Source: Acinetobacter sp. WCHAc010034
Lineage (GTDB): Bacteria > Pseudomonadota > Gammaproteobacteria > Pseudomonadales > Moraxellaceae
DNA length: 64,000 nucleotides
Assembly: GCF_001696615.3 (NCBI RefSeq)
Contig: NZ_CP032279.1
Location: forward strand, 496,001-560,000
Direction of reading: 5' to 3'
Within the stretch, counting starts at the first letter, position 1; each line of letters starts with the position of its first letter. The translations under genes and the position numbers were made by a program. Below are positions 53,784 to 61,585 of the stretch, piece by piece. The notes beneath the pieces are model-generated. The model had not been told where the DNA came from, searched no databases, and saw nothing but the letters and a program-made list of their open reading frames with translations.

Positions 53784-55202
53784 TTACTCATCCATAGTCA
53801 TTGAACCGTCACGCTGACGTTCAATCAGCTTTTCAATTTCGCCCCATTTTTCCTCAGTGAACATGCCAGTCTGCTCATACTTATACCAAACTGACCACGG
53901 CAAGTTACCGCCGACGCAGGCTTCGTATAGGCGCTTAGCGCGCTCTTCACTGAATTTAGGCTTATTGAAGTCTTGAGAGATAACGTAGCTCAGCCCGTCC
54001 GGCCCAAGCTCATGATCCGGCAGGGCAAACTTAGCGCACCAGCGCAAGGCCATGGTCAGGGCTTCACTGATATTTGAAACAGCAAGCGATAAAACCGAAT
54101 GCTGCACAGAGTCCTCATTATCGGCCTGTGTCGCGGTTTTATTCGCGGAGCCAACCTCAATCAGCCGGGCGCCCATCTCTTTCATCTGCGCCCATTTATC
54201 CGTCATCAGCTGCTTGGCCAAGTTATTTTCTTTAGCCTGGACAATTTCAATTTTGGTCGGGAACCCGCGGCGTGAACCGACCGTTAAGCCTTCGTCCTTT
54301 GCAATTTTATATTGCTCAGTAGTCACGTCAGGCATTGAAATAATCGGCTGGCCAACAACAAAGCCAGACTCCTCGACATCTGCGCTATTTTTATAGTGCG
54401 CGAGGTTTAAATCTGCCAGCTCCAGCAGCGGAGCATTGTCAATTTCATCCGTATTGTCTACGGCGCCGCAGAATGTGAATGGAATATAGGACCATGTTTT
54501 GCCATGGTAATCGGCTGGGATATATTTGGGCCCTTCAACCCATTCGCCTTTCTTATTCTGCCTGTAAATCTGGACGGTATAAACAAAGTCGCCCATCCCA
54601 GCATCTTCCAGCCGCAGCACCCGATACTGCTCTTTGGTTTCCCGGCCAAAGCCATCAGCTGTACGAGAAGATACAGACTCAAGAATCTTCACAAATGAAG
54701 TCTTTTTCTGATTGCCGACAATAATATGATCCCAATCCATGACCGAGGCTGCCTTCAGGATGTGAATCATCGGGAAGGCATTCTTCTGCTTATCCTCAGC
54801 GCGGTTGCGGCTTGGAGCAACCTGCGGATAGTCCACATACACGCCGCAGCGGTAGTGCTTCAGCATGAGGCTCAACATATACTGTGATGCCTGATAGATG
54901 GACCGGCCCGAACCATCGGCATTCCGGTCAAGATATTTCAGATCCTCCGGCCGTTTGAAGTCCGGCAGCTTATTGAACGCGGAACCGATATTGCTTTTCA
55001 GTGTTTTCCCGGTCACACCATAAAAAACAGCCCTATCCAGATATTCTTTGTAACGGTCACCGTCTTCAAAAGTTTCCGGCACCGGAAGGTATTCCTTTCC
55101 TTTTACCTTAACGGCAGCCTGCCCTTTACAGACATCATCTACTTTTGTCCAGGCAGCAATATTCGCACTGTATTCAGCGTGCTTTGTGGTTATTCCTGTC
55201 AT
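53784..55202 (-). CDS. Portal protein (DUF4055)
   Basis: 472-residue portal forming the DNA gateway. It has YLDRAVFYGVTGKTLKSNIG, the GCGVYVDYPQV-type block (here YRCGVYVDYPQV), and the VGSANKTATQADNEDSVQHS helix typical of DUF4055 portals. Its start overlaps the terminase stop as ATGA. Confidence 0.88.
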   Translation of the reverse strand: MTGITTKHAEYSANIAAWTKVDDVCKGQAAVKVKGKEYLPVPETFEDGDRYKEYLDRAVFYGVTGKTLKSNIGSAFNKLPDFKRPEDLKYLDRNADGSGRSIYQASQYMLSLMLKHYRCGVYVDYPQVAPSRNRAEDKQKNAFPMIHILKAASVMDWDHIIVGNQKKTSFVKILESVSSRTADGFGRETKEQYRVLRLEDAGMGDFVYTVQIYRQNKKGEWVEGPKYIPADYHGKTWSYIPFTFCGAVDNTDEIDNAPLLELADLNLAHYKNSADVEESGFVVGQPIISMPDVTTEQYKIAKDEGLTVGSRRGFPTKIEIVQAKENNLAKQLMTDKWAQMKEMGARLIEVGSANKTATQADNEDSVQHSVLSLAVSNISEALTMALRWCAKFALPDHELGPDGLSYVISQDFNKPKFSEERAKRLYEACVGGNLPWSVWYKYEQTGMFTEEKWGEIEKLIERQRDGSMTMDE

Positions 55203-56494
55203 CTTCTTCGTCCAAAAATTGATATGTCTTTGAGGCTGGTTACTGGCTTAATGATTGGGAAACGCTTAGCCAACGGATAACCGCCAGCATCCCCGACATG
55301 ATCTAGCCCAGATTTCTTATCCGGCATTCCAAAATCGTCGTAAACCTGCTGCTCTAAAGTTTCAGTGAATCGTGGGCATTTGTTCGTATTGACCAGCAAT
55401 GTTCGCTCACCCTCCCCATTTAAGATGAGAGCGTTTACAGCATTAATTCGATCTTTAATGGCCGGGTTTATTCCATCAACCTCAACCCGAAAGCCTTTAT
55501 CCCTTAGAATCTGATGATCGGACTCACTGCTGTTCTTTGAAGATGTCGATTGTCCTGCGGCATCAGGAATTACAGTCATTTCATGAAATGGAAATCGCTC
55601 AATCAGCAAAGTTGCTATAGTCGGCGTATCGCGCACACCGACCATCTCATCCAGCGCCAGCGGCTTGCCTTCCCGGATCACATAAACCACTGCGGCCATC
55701 TTCAGGACGTTAAAGTCCATCCCAATGATCAAAGGCTCGCCCGGCTTGATTTCTTCATCTATATGGTTAAGCTTGCGGTCAAAGTCTGGATATACAGCCC
55801 CACTGGTTAAATTGACAAACTGGCCGCGCAAATACGCTGAAATCAATTGCGGCGGGTATGACTCATAAAGCGATGAAATATAATCGTCTGGCAAATTGGC
55901 TTCATTGTCATATGTAGACGCCTGAATCATTCCATACAGAGCGCGCTTTGCCGGGGTTAAGCCAGCCTCTTTCACAAACTGCTGGTGCGTGAACTTAAAG
56001 CCCTCCGGCGTGGTCGCAACGTCAATACCATTGATTAGACCAGGGTGTTTCACACGCATACGAGCGATGATCTTCCGCCATGCCTGTTGCGCTTTAACGG
56101 TAGGCATTACATCCAGCTCGTCAATTAGCGCGTGGCCGATCTTAAAGCCCACAATTGTCTGTGGTTTTTCCATAGACCGGCAAATAATCGTGCTGCGGTA
56201 TTGCCGGCCATAGTAGATATCCACCTCTTTATTCGATTCGTAGATTTTGGTTTTCAGCCCCCAATCAAATGCAACCTCATCAATGGTAGGAAAGAAAATA
56301 TCCCGGATCTGCGGATAAGTTGGTGCAAAGTAACCCAATGGCACCTTAGGAAATTCCCAAGACTTATCGCACAAGCTTGAACACCCTACCCAAGTTTTTC
56401 CTGACCCAAACCCGGCGACAAACGCGCGAAACTTATTTTTCAGCTGTAGAAAGTTCGCCTGAGGCACATTCAGGGTCGGATTGATGTTCGGCAT
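55199..56494 (-). CDS. terL: Terminase large subunit
   Basis: DNA-packaging motor and nuclease, 431 residues from MPNINP (an in-frame start five codons earlier is possible). Walker A GFGSGKT (28-34), the acidic ALIDELD Walker-B-type block and the nuclease segment IGMDFNVLKMAAVVYV are visible. It overlaps the small subunit by about 60 bases. Confidence 0.92.
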   Translation of the reverse strand: MPNINPTLNVPQANFLQLKNKFRAFVAGFGSGKTWVGCSSLCDKSWEFPKVPLGYFAPTYPQIRDIFFPTIDEVAFDWGLKTKIYESNKEVDIYYGRQYRSTIICRSMEKPQTIVGFKIGHALIDELDVMPTVKAQQAWRKIIARMRVKHPGLINGIDVATTPEGFKFTHQQFVKEAGLTPAKRALYGMIQASTYDNEANLPDDYISSLYESYPPQLISAYLRGQFVNLTSGAVYPDFDRKLNHIDEEIKPGEPLIIGMDFNVLKMAAVVYVIREGKPLALDEMVGVRDTPTIATLLIERFPFHEMTVIPDAAGQSTSSKNSSESDHQILRDKGFRVEVDGINPAIKDRINAVNALILNGEGERTLLVNTNKCPRFTETLEQQVYDDFGMPDKKSGLDHVGDAGGYPLAKRFPIIKPVTSLKDISIFGRRR

Positions 56495-56975
56495 CTGGTT
56501 TACTCGCATCTACAACTTGAATTGTGACTTTCACTGGGGTCGGATCATCAGACCCTTCGCCATCGCCATTCTTGATTTTGTCTATCTCAAGCTGCTTAAG
56601 CTGTGCATCCAGCAATTGAAGTTCATAGCCATGCATCTCATCTTTAATTTGCTTAATGATGTTTTGCTTTTTGACCTTATTGTTTTTCCAATCACCATAC
56701 ATTCTTTGAAGCTCTTTAAGGCGTACTGCCTTATTGGCTAAAGGAATGTCGTAAACATTAGTTTTAAAGTCATTTCTTGTCCGAGTGAAAAGATCCTTTA
56801 ATTTTTTACTCATGTTTCGGCAAGTTGCTTTTGTTGGGTCGTATGAAGCAACCTGCTGACGCTCAATTTCAATGCCAAATTCTTCTCTTACAGCATCCAC
56901 TACTTGTTGAGGGGTTTCATAGCAAGCAAGAGACTGAACTATAAAGATTTTTATAGGCTCTTTAAGGGTTGCCAT
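56433..56975 (-). CDS. terS: Terminase small subunit (DUF2280)
   Basis: DNA-recognition subunit, 180 residues. The N-terminal helix-turn-helix region starts MATLKEPIKIFIVQSLACYETP and continues VVDAVREEFGIEIERQQ, characteristic of DUF2280. A coiled coil and an acidic tail follow. The pac or cos site is likely nearby but is not identifiable by eye. Confidence 0.88.
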   Translation of the reverse strand: MATLKEPIKIFIVQSLACYETPQQVVDAVREEFGIEIERQQVASYDPTKATCRNMSKKLKDLFTRTRNDFKTNVYDIPLANKAVRLKELQRMYGDWKNNKVKKQNIIKQIKDEMHGYELQLLDAQLKQLEIDKIKNGDGEGSDDPTPVKVTIQVVDASKPDAEHQSDPECASGELSTAEK

Positions 56976-57013
56976 AAATGCCTCTTTGTAAGACTACGTA
57001 AGACTAAAGAGGC

Positions 57014-57041
57014 AAAAAAAAGACCAGCATTTAGCTGATCT
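57014..57041 (-). terminator. Terminator between exported protein gene and terS
   Basis: Stem AGATCAGC/GCTGGTCT followed by seven or more T on the minus strand. Confidence 0.7.
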
Positions 57042-57089
57042 GATTTTTGAATACCATTACTTAGTTGTGGTAGTCATATTTTTAACTGA

Positions 57090-57446
57090 TTAAGCCTTTG
57101 TTTTGGCTTTAGGTTTAACTTTGGGCTCTTTGTAATAAAACGTATCTAAACTCTCTTTATCATAAGTATCTACTGATACCGCACACTCAATGTCGGACAA
57201 TTCCTCAATATCGTAGATTTCAGACATGCCATGGTTTTTTTGCATATAAGCAGCAGCTTGTTTATAGGCAAGCTTCTTCTTAGAAATTAAAATCTGTTCC
57301 TCCCACTCACCAAGCAATCCTTGGGACTTGAACAAGTAACAGATTTCAGGAATGTGGCTTTTTTTTGCTGTAGCTGCATTTGTTGCTGTAATGCTGATTA
57401 AACCTAGACCAAGAATTATCGCAATACTTTTTGTTAACTTCTTCAT
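57090..57446 (-). CDS. Exported small protein (prophage accessory gene)
   Basis: 118 residues with signal peptide (KSIAIILGLGLISITATNAATA) and a Lys/Pro-rich tail (KVKPKAKTKA). Two cysteines could form a disulfide. It interrupts the packaging genes and carries its own terminator. Function unknown. Confidence 0.7.
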   Translation of the reverse strand: MKKLTKSIAIILGLGLISITATNAATAKKSHIPEICYLFKSQGLLGEWEEQILISKKKLAYKQAAAYMQKNHGMSEIYDIEELSDIECAVSVDTYDKESLDTFYYKEPKVKPKAKTKA

Positions 57447-57573
57447 TTTTGAAATCTAACTAACGAGTAAATATGAAATTGTATAGGCTGATATTCGATA
57501 AAAAAACAGCATAAGTCATTTATTTTAAATAAATCAGTATGATTTAAACAAACAGCTAAATACAGTATGTAGC

Positions 57574-58215
57574 TCAATTAATCACACACGTCCCGCAACA
57601 CGCAGCAATATTAGTTTCTGAAACAAACGGCGCATTCTTCGCAATTTCCAAAAGCCGTTTTACTGACTCATCCGCTCCCCAGCGTTTTGTTTCACCAAAG
57701 AACACTTCCACATCATGGCCGGCCAAATAGTGCTTTGGCAGCCCGGTGTGGTCGCTATATTGAATCTCGCCATCTTCGTCACGCTCTACACCGATGTGAT
57801 ACAGCTCATGCTCAATCAAGCGGCAAAACTCCAAATCATTTGAGTTTTCGCAGTAACTGGCATCAATGGTAATGAGATACACCGGCACGGCGCCGAACCA
57901 GTCGCGCATCTGCTGTTCCTGGCGCGCCTTCTTCCATCCGCCTTGGTTAAACATCACTTTTTCACATTGACCCAACACCATGCGCTTTTTAGCCATACAT
58001 GCAGATGATGCCCAAGCAAATACTAAGAAGGTTTCGTCATCGTGCAGCAGCTCAGCGATGTGATCATGATCTGGGTTGTGTAGCTGACCGCCAATGGTTA
58101 AAAAATTCTTCACGACCCATTCCTTGAGACCCGGTGCTGGCGCCATGCGCATTGCCTCTTCTTCCTCTGCCTGGTCAATGAGATCTGTCGGCGGAAATGG
58201 TCTGATCTGTTCCAT
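57574..58215 (-). CDS. Putative phage metallopeptidase
   Basis: 213 residues with the zinc motif HELYH (136-140) in CRLIEHELYHIGVERD, matching phage metallopeptidases of the PhageMetallopep type. A conserved MVLGQCEKVMFNQGGW block precedes it. The C-terminus is CCGTCVIN. The start overlaps the nuclease gene by 41 bases. Substrate unknown. Confidence 0.8.
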   Translation of the reverse strand: MEQIRPFPPTDLIDQAEEEEAMRMAPAPGLKEWVVKNFLTIGGQLHNPDHDHIAELLHDDETFLVFAWASSACMAKKRMVLGQCEKVMFNQGGWKKARQEQQMRDWFGAVPVYLITIDASYCENSNDLEFCRLIEHELYHIGVERDEDGEIQYSDHTGLPKHYLAGHDVEVFFGETKRWGADESVKRLLEIAKNAPFVSETNIAACCGTCVIN

Positions 58216-58651
58216 TGAATATCTGCCTTTTTAAATCTTTCAGCCATTGGGATGCTCGATAAGAATCAATTTGCAATGGGCCTGATTCTTCAATCCTGTA
58301 ACGTTCCGCAGACTCCAATCGCACTACGGTAAAGCCCATTTCAGCTGCGTCATCGTAACGATCCAAGCTCCAAGCCTTATTTGCCAGTTTCCCACCGCGC
58401 CCACCAGACCAAGGCCCGCCTGAAATCTCAACTAAAATTCGATGTTCAATAAGATGAAAATCAAAACGCCAATGTTTTGTAGATTTAAATTGGAATTTCT
58501 TTTCGTATTTAATGCCCAGTACATTTAAAGCATGTTCAAAGTCTTCTTCGGCCTCTAAGTATTTTTCTTTGGCCTTAGGCAATGGTTTTGAACGTGGCTT
58601 GGTTTTAGGTGGGCGTTTCTTGGTTCTCCCAAAATAATCATCAATTTCCAT
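58175..58651 (-). CDS. PD-(D/E)XK-type phage endonuclease
   Basis: 158 residues from the ATG at 58651. A Lys/Pro-rich N-terminus is followed by FDFHLIEHRILVEISGG, a D-x(n)-E-x-S pattern close to PD-(D/E)XK nucleases, and GFTVVRLESAERY. It is most like the small single-domain nucleases near phage packaging genes. A truncated copy of its N-terminus lies at 59036-59134. Confidence 0.7.
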   Translation of the reverse strand: MEIDDYFGRTKKRPPKTKPRSKPLPKAKEKYLEAEEDFEHALNVLGIKYEKKFQFKSTKHWRFDFHLIEHRILVEISGGPWSGGRGGKLANKAWSLDRYDDAAEMGFTVVRLESAERYRIEESGPLQIDSYRASQWLKDLKRQIFNGTDQTISADRSH

Positions 58652-58663
58652 CAAGTTTGCCTA

Positions 58664-58686
58664 ATAAAAAACCACCCAAAGGTGGC
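58664..58686 (-). terminator. Terminator of the 79-codon gene
   Basis: Stem CCACC-TTTG-GGTGG followed by TTTTTTATTAGGC on the minus strand. Confidence 0.7.
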
Positions 58687-58692
58687 TATGCA

Positions 58693-58932
58693 TTAAACGT
58701 GGAACCTCTGCCAATCTTCTTTTAGTTTGCTTAGCTGATCACCATTAAACCTGCCTAGACCATACAATATATATACAGTCTGACCATCAATTATAGAGTG
58801 CTGATGACTAAAAGTACCTTTGCCAGACTGGACAAAATCATCTGGAGCATAATGATTTGGAAAAATAGTTTTTGTAAATTTGTATTTATCAAATTCATCT
58901 AATTCTGCAATAAATGAAATCAACTTTTGCAT
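58693..58932 (-). CDS. Small phage protein, unknown function
   Basis: 79 residues, soluble, with HYAPDDFVQSGKGTFSHQHS and TVYILYGLGRFNGDQL. It ends in a terminator and so is a separate unit. No family recognised. It is an anti-CRISPR or host-takeover candidate only by size and location. Confidence 0.6.
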   Translation of the reverse strand: MQKLISFIAELDEFDKYKFTKTIFPNHYAPDDFVQSGKGTFSHQHSIIDGQTVYILYGLGRFNGDQLSKLKEDWQRFHV

Positions 58933-59035
58933 AACCCCTCCTCATGCCAAAAGATTATAATTTATAGCAAAGTTCAATTTAATTTGTAGTGCTTTAATGT
59001 TCTCAAAAACATCAGGTTTGCAACAAATTCAAAAC

Positions 59036-59134
59036 CTAAGCATTTCTGTTCGGCTTTAAGTGGCAGCTTGGTGCCGGGGCTTTATTTTGGGTGGAACGTT
59101 TCTTTGTTTTCCAGAAGTAGTCGTTAGCGTCCAT
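59036..59134 (-). pseudogene. Truncated duplicate of the endonuclease N-terminus
   Basis: A 32-codon frame starting MDANDYFWKTKKRSTQNK, clearly related to the nuclease start (MEIDDYFGRTKKRPPKTK), then ending at a stop. The Lys/Pro linker is present but the nuclease domain is missing. It lies two genes upstream of the intact copy, with a similar hairpin beside each. Confidence 0.6.
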
Positions 59135-59147
59135 AAATCATGCCCAT

Positions 59148-59174
59148 AAAAAAGACCTCCCGGAGGAGGTCTTT
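59148..59174 (-). terminator. Terminator of the 61-codon gene
   Basis: Stem AAAGACCTCC-CGGA-GGAGGTCTTT followed by T residues on the minus strand. Confidence 0.82.
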
Positions 59175-59182
59175 AGATCTAC

Positions 59183-59368
59183 TCAAGCAGAAAAGTCTTT
59201 TCGCCCAATCTCGGTTAAGAAGCGATCCATATCTTCTGCATGAGGGAAGGAAACTTTCTTACTGTGATTCTCATCAAAGTAAATCATCACATGGTTTGCC
59301 TTATCATTAATTCTTATTAACCGAATTTTATCGGTATTAATTACCACGTCATCGATTTGAAGAAACAT
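59183..59368 (-). CDS. Small phage protein, unknown function
   Basis: 61 residues, MFLQIDDVVINTDKIRLIRIN then HVMIYFDENHSKKVSF. The short beta-rich sequence resembles small proteins that read like bacterial PH/DUF-type domains, but I cannot assign a family. A terminator follows directly. Confidence 0.6.
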   Translation of the reverse strand: MFLQIDDVVINTDKIRLIRINDKANHVMIYFDENHSKKVSFPHAEDMDRFLTEIGRKDFSA

Positions 59369-59626
59369 TGCGACCTCTTAATTTTTTTGTTTTGAGGTTT
59401 TAAAATATTCAATCATCTGCTTTTCGTCAATTCATTTCCTGTGCAAATATCAAATCATCAGGCACACTCAACCACTACCAATAAGAAAATAAAAACCCAT
59501 CAACATCTGGATGCGATGGGTTTTATGTGTCGTAATACGTTTGTAAAAATGTAATATTTTGTTAACATGAAGTTATCAGTACCGTTGTATTGTTAGGTCA
59601 ATGAAAACATTAATGTGACATACATC
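59369..59626. other. Intergenic region with weak promoter for the rightward gene
   Basis: AT-rich 258-bp gap. Besides the terminator at 59492-59524 it holds a possible plus-strand promoter: TTGTAA (59541-59546), 16 bases, TAACAT (59563-59568). No further gene is supported. Confidence 0.4.
59492..59524. terminator. Bidirectional terminator
   Basis: Perfect stem AAAACCCATC/GATGGGTTTT separating the leftward 61-codon gene from the rightward membrane gene. Confidence 0.8.
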
Positions 59627-59806
59627 ATGAGATACACTGTTTTGCTGATAATTTCTATATGCTTATTATTAGGAAGTATCTTTAGTTTTGGTGTTGGGAT
59701 TTATTCAAAAGATTTATTTTTTTTAGCAATTGGCGGATTGCTAATTATTGCTTCACTATTAATCTTCTTTGAATTTAAAAAAATTAAAAATGATCCATTC
59801 TTTTAA
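59627..59806 (+). CDS. Small two-TM membrane protein on the opposite strand
   Basis: 59 residues from the ATG at 59627 (a GTG at 59615 is possible). Two hydrophobic segments (about 4-24 and 30-50) and a basic tail (FEFKKIKND). It is the only rightward gene seen in the prophage, with its own promoter candidate and an upstream terminator, so it is probably expressed in the lysogen. Function unknown. Confidence 0.6.
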   Translation: MRYTVLLIISICLLLGSIFSFGVGIYSKDLFFLAIGGLLIIASLLIFFEFKKIKNDPFF

Positions 59807-59827
59807 ATCAATCCAGTAACTTAAAGT

Positions 59828-59941
59828 CTATTTAACTTCCTTAAAACAATCCCGGCACACTTTGATTTCTTCATCATCAGCTGCGTATTCGATTTCAGTC
59901 GCGCCATGCAAACCAAATAAACACTTTAAAAATCGGAGCAA
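59828..59941 (-). CDS. Very small zinc-binding phage protein (DUF1660-like)
   Basis: 37 codons from a TTG at 59939-59941 with GGAG six bases upstream. MLRFLKCLFGLHG ... VCRDCFKEVK gives Cys-x4-His and a CxxC, the pattern of DUF1660-type phage zinc fingers. A longer frame to 60061 runs through the tRNA gene and is rejected. Confidence 0.6.
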   Translation of the reverse strand: MLRFLKCLFGLHGATEIEYAADDEEIKVCRDCFKEVK

Positions 59942-59982
59942 TGCATTCTCCTTGCACCGGAGCTGTGCTTTTAATTTAATTA

Positions 59983-60059
59983 TGGTGGGCCTGCAGGGAT
60001 TCGAACCCAGTACCTCCCGGTTATGAACCGGACGCTCATACAGCTTAAGCTTAAGGCCC
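59983..60059 (-). tRNA. tRNA with CAT anticodon (Met or lysidine-Ile2), phage-encoded
   Basis: 77-nt cloverleaf: acceptor GGGCCTT/CAGGCCC (one mismatch), D-stem GCTT/GAGC, anticodon arm TCCGG-TTCATAA-CCGGG, variable AGGTA, T-arm CTGGG-TTCGAAT-CCCTG (one mismatch), A-CCA encoded. Position 8 is A instead of U, so it is somewhat degenerate. The CAT anticodon may read AUG or, if TilS modifies it, AUA. Confidence 0.8.
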
Positions 60060-60061
60060 AT

Positions 60062-60138
60062 TGGCGCGCCATGCAGGACTTGAACCTGCGACCATCCGCT
60101 TAGAAGGCGGATGCTCTATCCAGCTGAGCTAATGGCGC
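60062..60138 (-). tRNA. tRNA-Arg(TCT), phage-encoded
   Basis: Perfect 77-nt cloverleaf: acceptor GCGCCAT/ATGGCGC, D-stem GCTC/GAGC, anticodon arm TCCGC-CTTCTAA-GCGGA (TCT), variable TGGTC, T-arm GCAGG-TTCAAGT-CCTGC, G-CCA. It reads AGA, a codon often used in AT-rich accessory genes. It lies two bases from the tRNA(CAT). Confidence 0.97.
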
Positions 60139-60140
60139 AT

Positions 60141-60170
60141 AAAAAGGATGTGGTGATCTGCCACATCCTT
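60141..60170 (-). terminator. Terminator hairpin just upstream of the tRNA pair
   Basis: Perfect stem AAGGATGTGG/CCACATCCTT followed by TTTTT on the minus strand; it may also help process the tRNA transcript. Confidence 0.7.
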
Positions 60171-60173
60171 GCC

Positions 60174-60270
60174 TTAGATTACGATATTGATCAGCTCGGC
60201 AACTGATCTACCGCTACTCAACACAATAAACTTCTCAAAGTTAGCTATTGATCTGCTTTGTGTCTTTCAT
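60174..60270 (-). pseudogene. Possible frameshifted small gene
   Basis: ATG followed by MKDTKQI then a stop; in the next frame coding-like IANFEKFIVLSSGRSVAELI runs to a stop at 60174. Deleting one A at the AA near 60247-60248 would join them into a 33-residue protein. This is weak evidence from frame appearance only. Confidence 0.3.
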
Positions 60271-60286
60271 CTTATTTAGTCGGGAG

Positions 60287-60415
60287 TCACCACAATTTAG
60301 GCTCTGAGGCTAACTCAATGTGTGACGAAATCACATTGGATTCAAACCAATTTATACGGCTGGTTTCCGCATCCCACCGTTTGTGCTTATAGCTAAACAT
60401 ATTGTACAGCGTCAC
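60287..60415 (-). CDS. Small phage protein (42 aa), unknown function
   Basis: 42 codons from GTG at 60413-60415, or 37 from the ATG at 60400. The peptide contains MFSYKHKRWDAETSRI then NVISSHIELASEPKLW and looks like a genuine basic-to-acidic soluble protein. It lies between the antiterminator-like region and the tRNAs. No ribosome-binding site is strong. The rest of the 60,171-60,590 gap holds no other supported gene. Confidence 0.45.
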   Translation of the reverse strand: MTLYNMFSYKHKRWDAETSRINWFESNVISSHIELASEPKLW

Positions 60416-60493
60416 AAATCAAAATCGCCCTTAGTTTGGGTGGCGCACTACCCTTATACATATACTGGCATGATGAATCTCCTAAACATGTTA

Positions 60494-60510
60494 CTTGTGC
60501 ATGTCACAAG
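60494..60510. promoter_or_regulatory. Perfect 17-bp dyad
   Basis: CTTGTG-CATGT-CACAAG is a perfect inverted repeat in the noncoding gap. On the minus strand an AGGAGA site and ATG follow within 40 bases, but that frame stops after five codons. A regulator binding site is possible. Confidence 0.4.
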
Positions 60511-60532
60511 CACCTTTATGAAATTTAGACGT

Positions 60533-60556
60533 AAAAAAGACGCCTAAGCGCCTTTT
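60533..60556 (-). terminator. Terminator of the exported protein gene
   Basis: Minus-strand stem GGCGC-TTAG-GCGTC (one G-U pair) followed by TTTTTT. Confidence 0.7.
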
Positions 60557-60594
60557 ACTTAAATTTTAAGCAAAAATTTCTCTTAAATTAGGTA

Positions 60595-61014
60595 TTACCG
60601 AGAAACAATCCTAGGCACTGGTAATCCACAAAAACCATTTTTTTTATTGAGCGTTGTATAACACAATCCATGTTTACCCCTTACAGAACTAAAATCTTTT
60701 ATCTCTTTGAGTGTATCCAGATAACGATGAACAACTTCAATCTTAATTTCTTTCTTATCTTGAGCATCACTTAAATATGCAATTCTTTTTTCGCCACTCT
60801 CTTGGCGTACTAAAAAAGTCTCACGCTCAAATTTATATTTAATAAAGTTATTTCCCTCACCACTCCATCTTTCAGTCGAGCATATTTGAAATTCACTAGG
60901 TTTACCATTCACCAATTTTATGCAATTACCTCGCCCCTCAATTACTGGTTCGGCTTGCACCGAATTATTAAAAAAAAGAATTGCTAATGAGTATGCAACT
61001 AATCTAAAAAACAT
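60595..61014 (-). CDS. Exported small protein (prophage accessory gene)
   Basis: 139 residues with signal peptide (LVAYSLAILFFNNSVQAEP). The mature part has four cysteines (GNCIKL, QICSTE, GLCYTT, GFCGLP), suggesting two periplasmic disulfides. It sits between the antiterminator-like gene and the late genes with its own terminator. Function unknown. Confidence 0.7.
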   Translation of the reverse strand: MFFRLVAYSLAILFFNNSVQAEPVIEGRGNCIKLVNGKPSEFQICSTERWSGEGNNFIKYKFERETFLVRQESGEKRIAYLSDAQDKKEIKIEVVHRYLDTLKEIKDFSSVRGKHGLCYTTLNKKNGFCGLPVPRIVSR

Positions 61015-61041
61015 TTATGTGCCTTTTTAGGTCTAATAAAT

Positions 61042-61062
61042 AAAAACCCCGCTAATGCGAGG
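61042..61062 (-). terminator. Terminator of the antiterminator-like gene
   Basis: Minus-strand stem CCTCGC-ATTA-GCGGGG followed by TTTTTA. Confidence 0.72.
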
Positions 61063-61135
61063 CTTATTTAGTGAATTACTATAAGTTCGTCCACTATAGC
61101 AGAAATATGCCATATCCCGTTCGGACAGTCAAATC

Positions 61136-61576
61136 CTAATCAATTTTTAATCGCTTATCATGCCCAGCTAAATAAAACTGACCTGCATACAGCATTCCAT
61201 CAAGTGAAGTTCGACCTAAACTGAATTCTGCTGCCATTTGACGCAACGACATTCCACGCACGTTCTTTTCAATAAAAAGCTTCACTGCGATTTTCGCTGA
61301 ATCACACACAGTAGTCATTTTATTGAAATCAACAATCCACTTTCTCACCTCATCCGCTTCAAGATCACTAATCTTGCAAATGATCTGATCCTTTCGTGGC
61401 GCTACGCCTTTATTGTTTTCACAGATCAGCCAATAAATCTGATTCACTCTTAAACCATCAGGCTCATTACCTGATTTCATACGGCAAGTTTGGATATAAG
61501 CCCCGTACTGCTTAAACCACTCTTCAGCTGTAAACCTTGACCAATCCATTACCTCAATTTTCGCCACTGCATTCAT
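61136..61576 (-). CDS. Possible late-gene regulator (Q-like position)
   Basis: 146 residues. The C-terminal half contains a helix-turn-helix-like run (MSLRQMAAEFSLGRTSLDGML). The gene is the last before the noncoding gap and late genes and follows the replication genes, which is where Q-type antiterminators sit. I do not recognise a specific family, so the role is inference from position. Confidence 0.5.
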   Translation of the reverse strand: MNAVAKIEVMDWSRFTAEEWFKQYGAYIQTCRMKSGNEPDGLRVNQIYWLICENNKGVAPRKDQIICKISDLEADEVRKWIVDFNKMTTVCDSAKIAVKLFIEKNVRGMSLRQMAAEFSLGRTSLDGMLYAGQFYLAGHDKRLKID

Positions 61577-61585
61577 ACCCTGCCC

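Noticed and set aside
47318..59368. Anti-CRISPR gene among the small soluble phage proteins
   Set aside because: Several candidates have the right size, but none matches an Acr or is next to an Aca-like helix-turn-helix gene that I can recognise.
59942..60061. N-terminal extension of the small zinc protein into the tRNA(CAT) gene
   Set aside because: The sequence is the complement of a recognisable cloverleaf; the TTG at 59941 with GGAG upstream is a better start.
60450..60474. Leader peptide MPVYV with a strong ribosome-binding site
   Set aside because: Only five codons and no attenuator-type structure or downstream operon; probably a decayed start.
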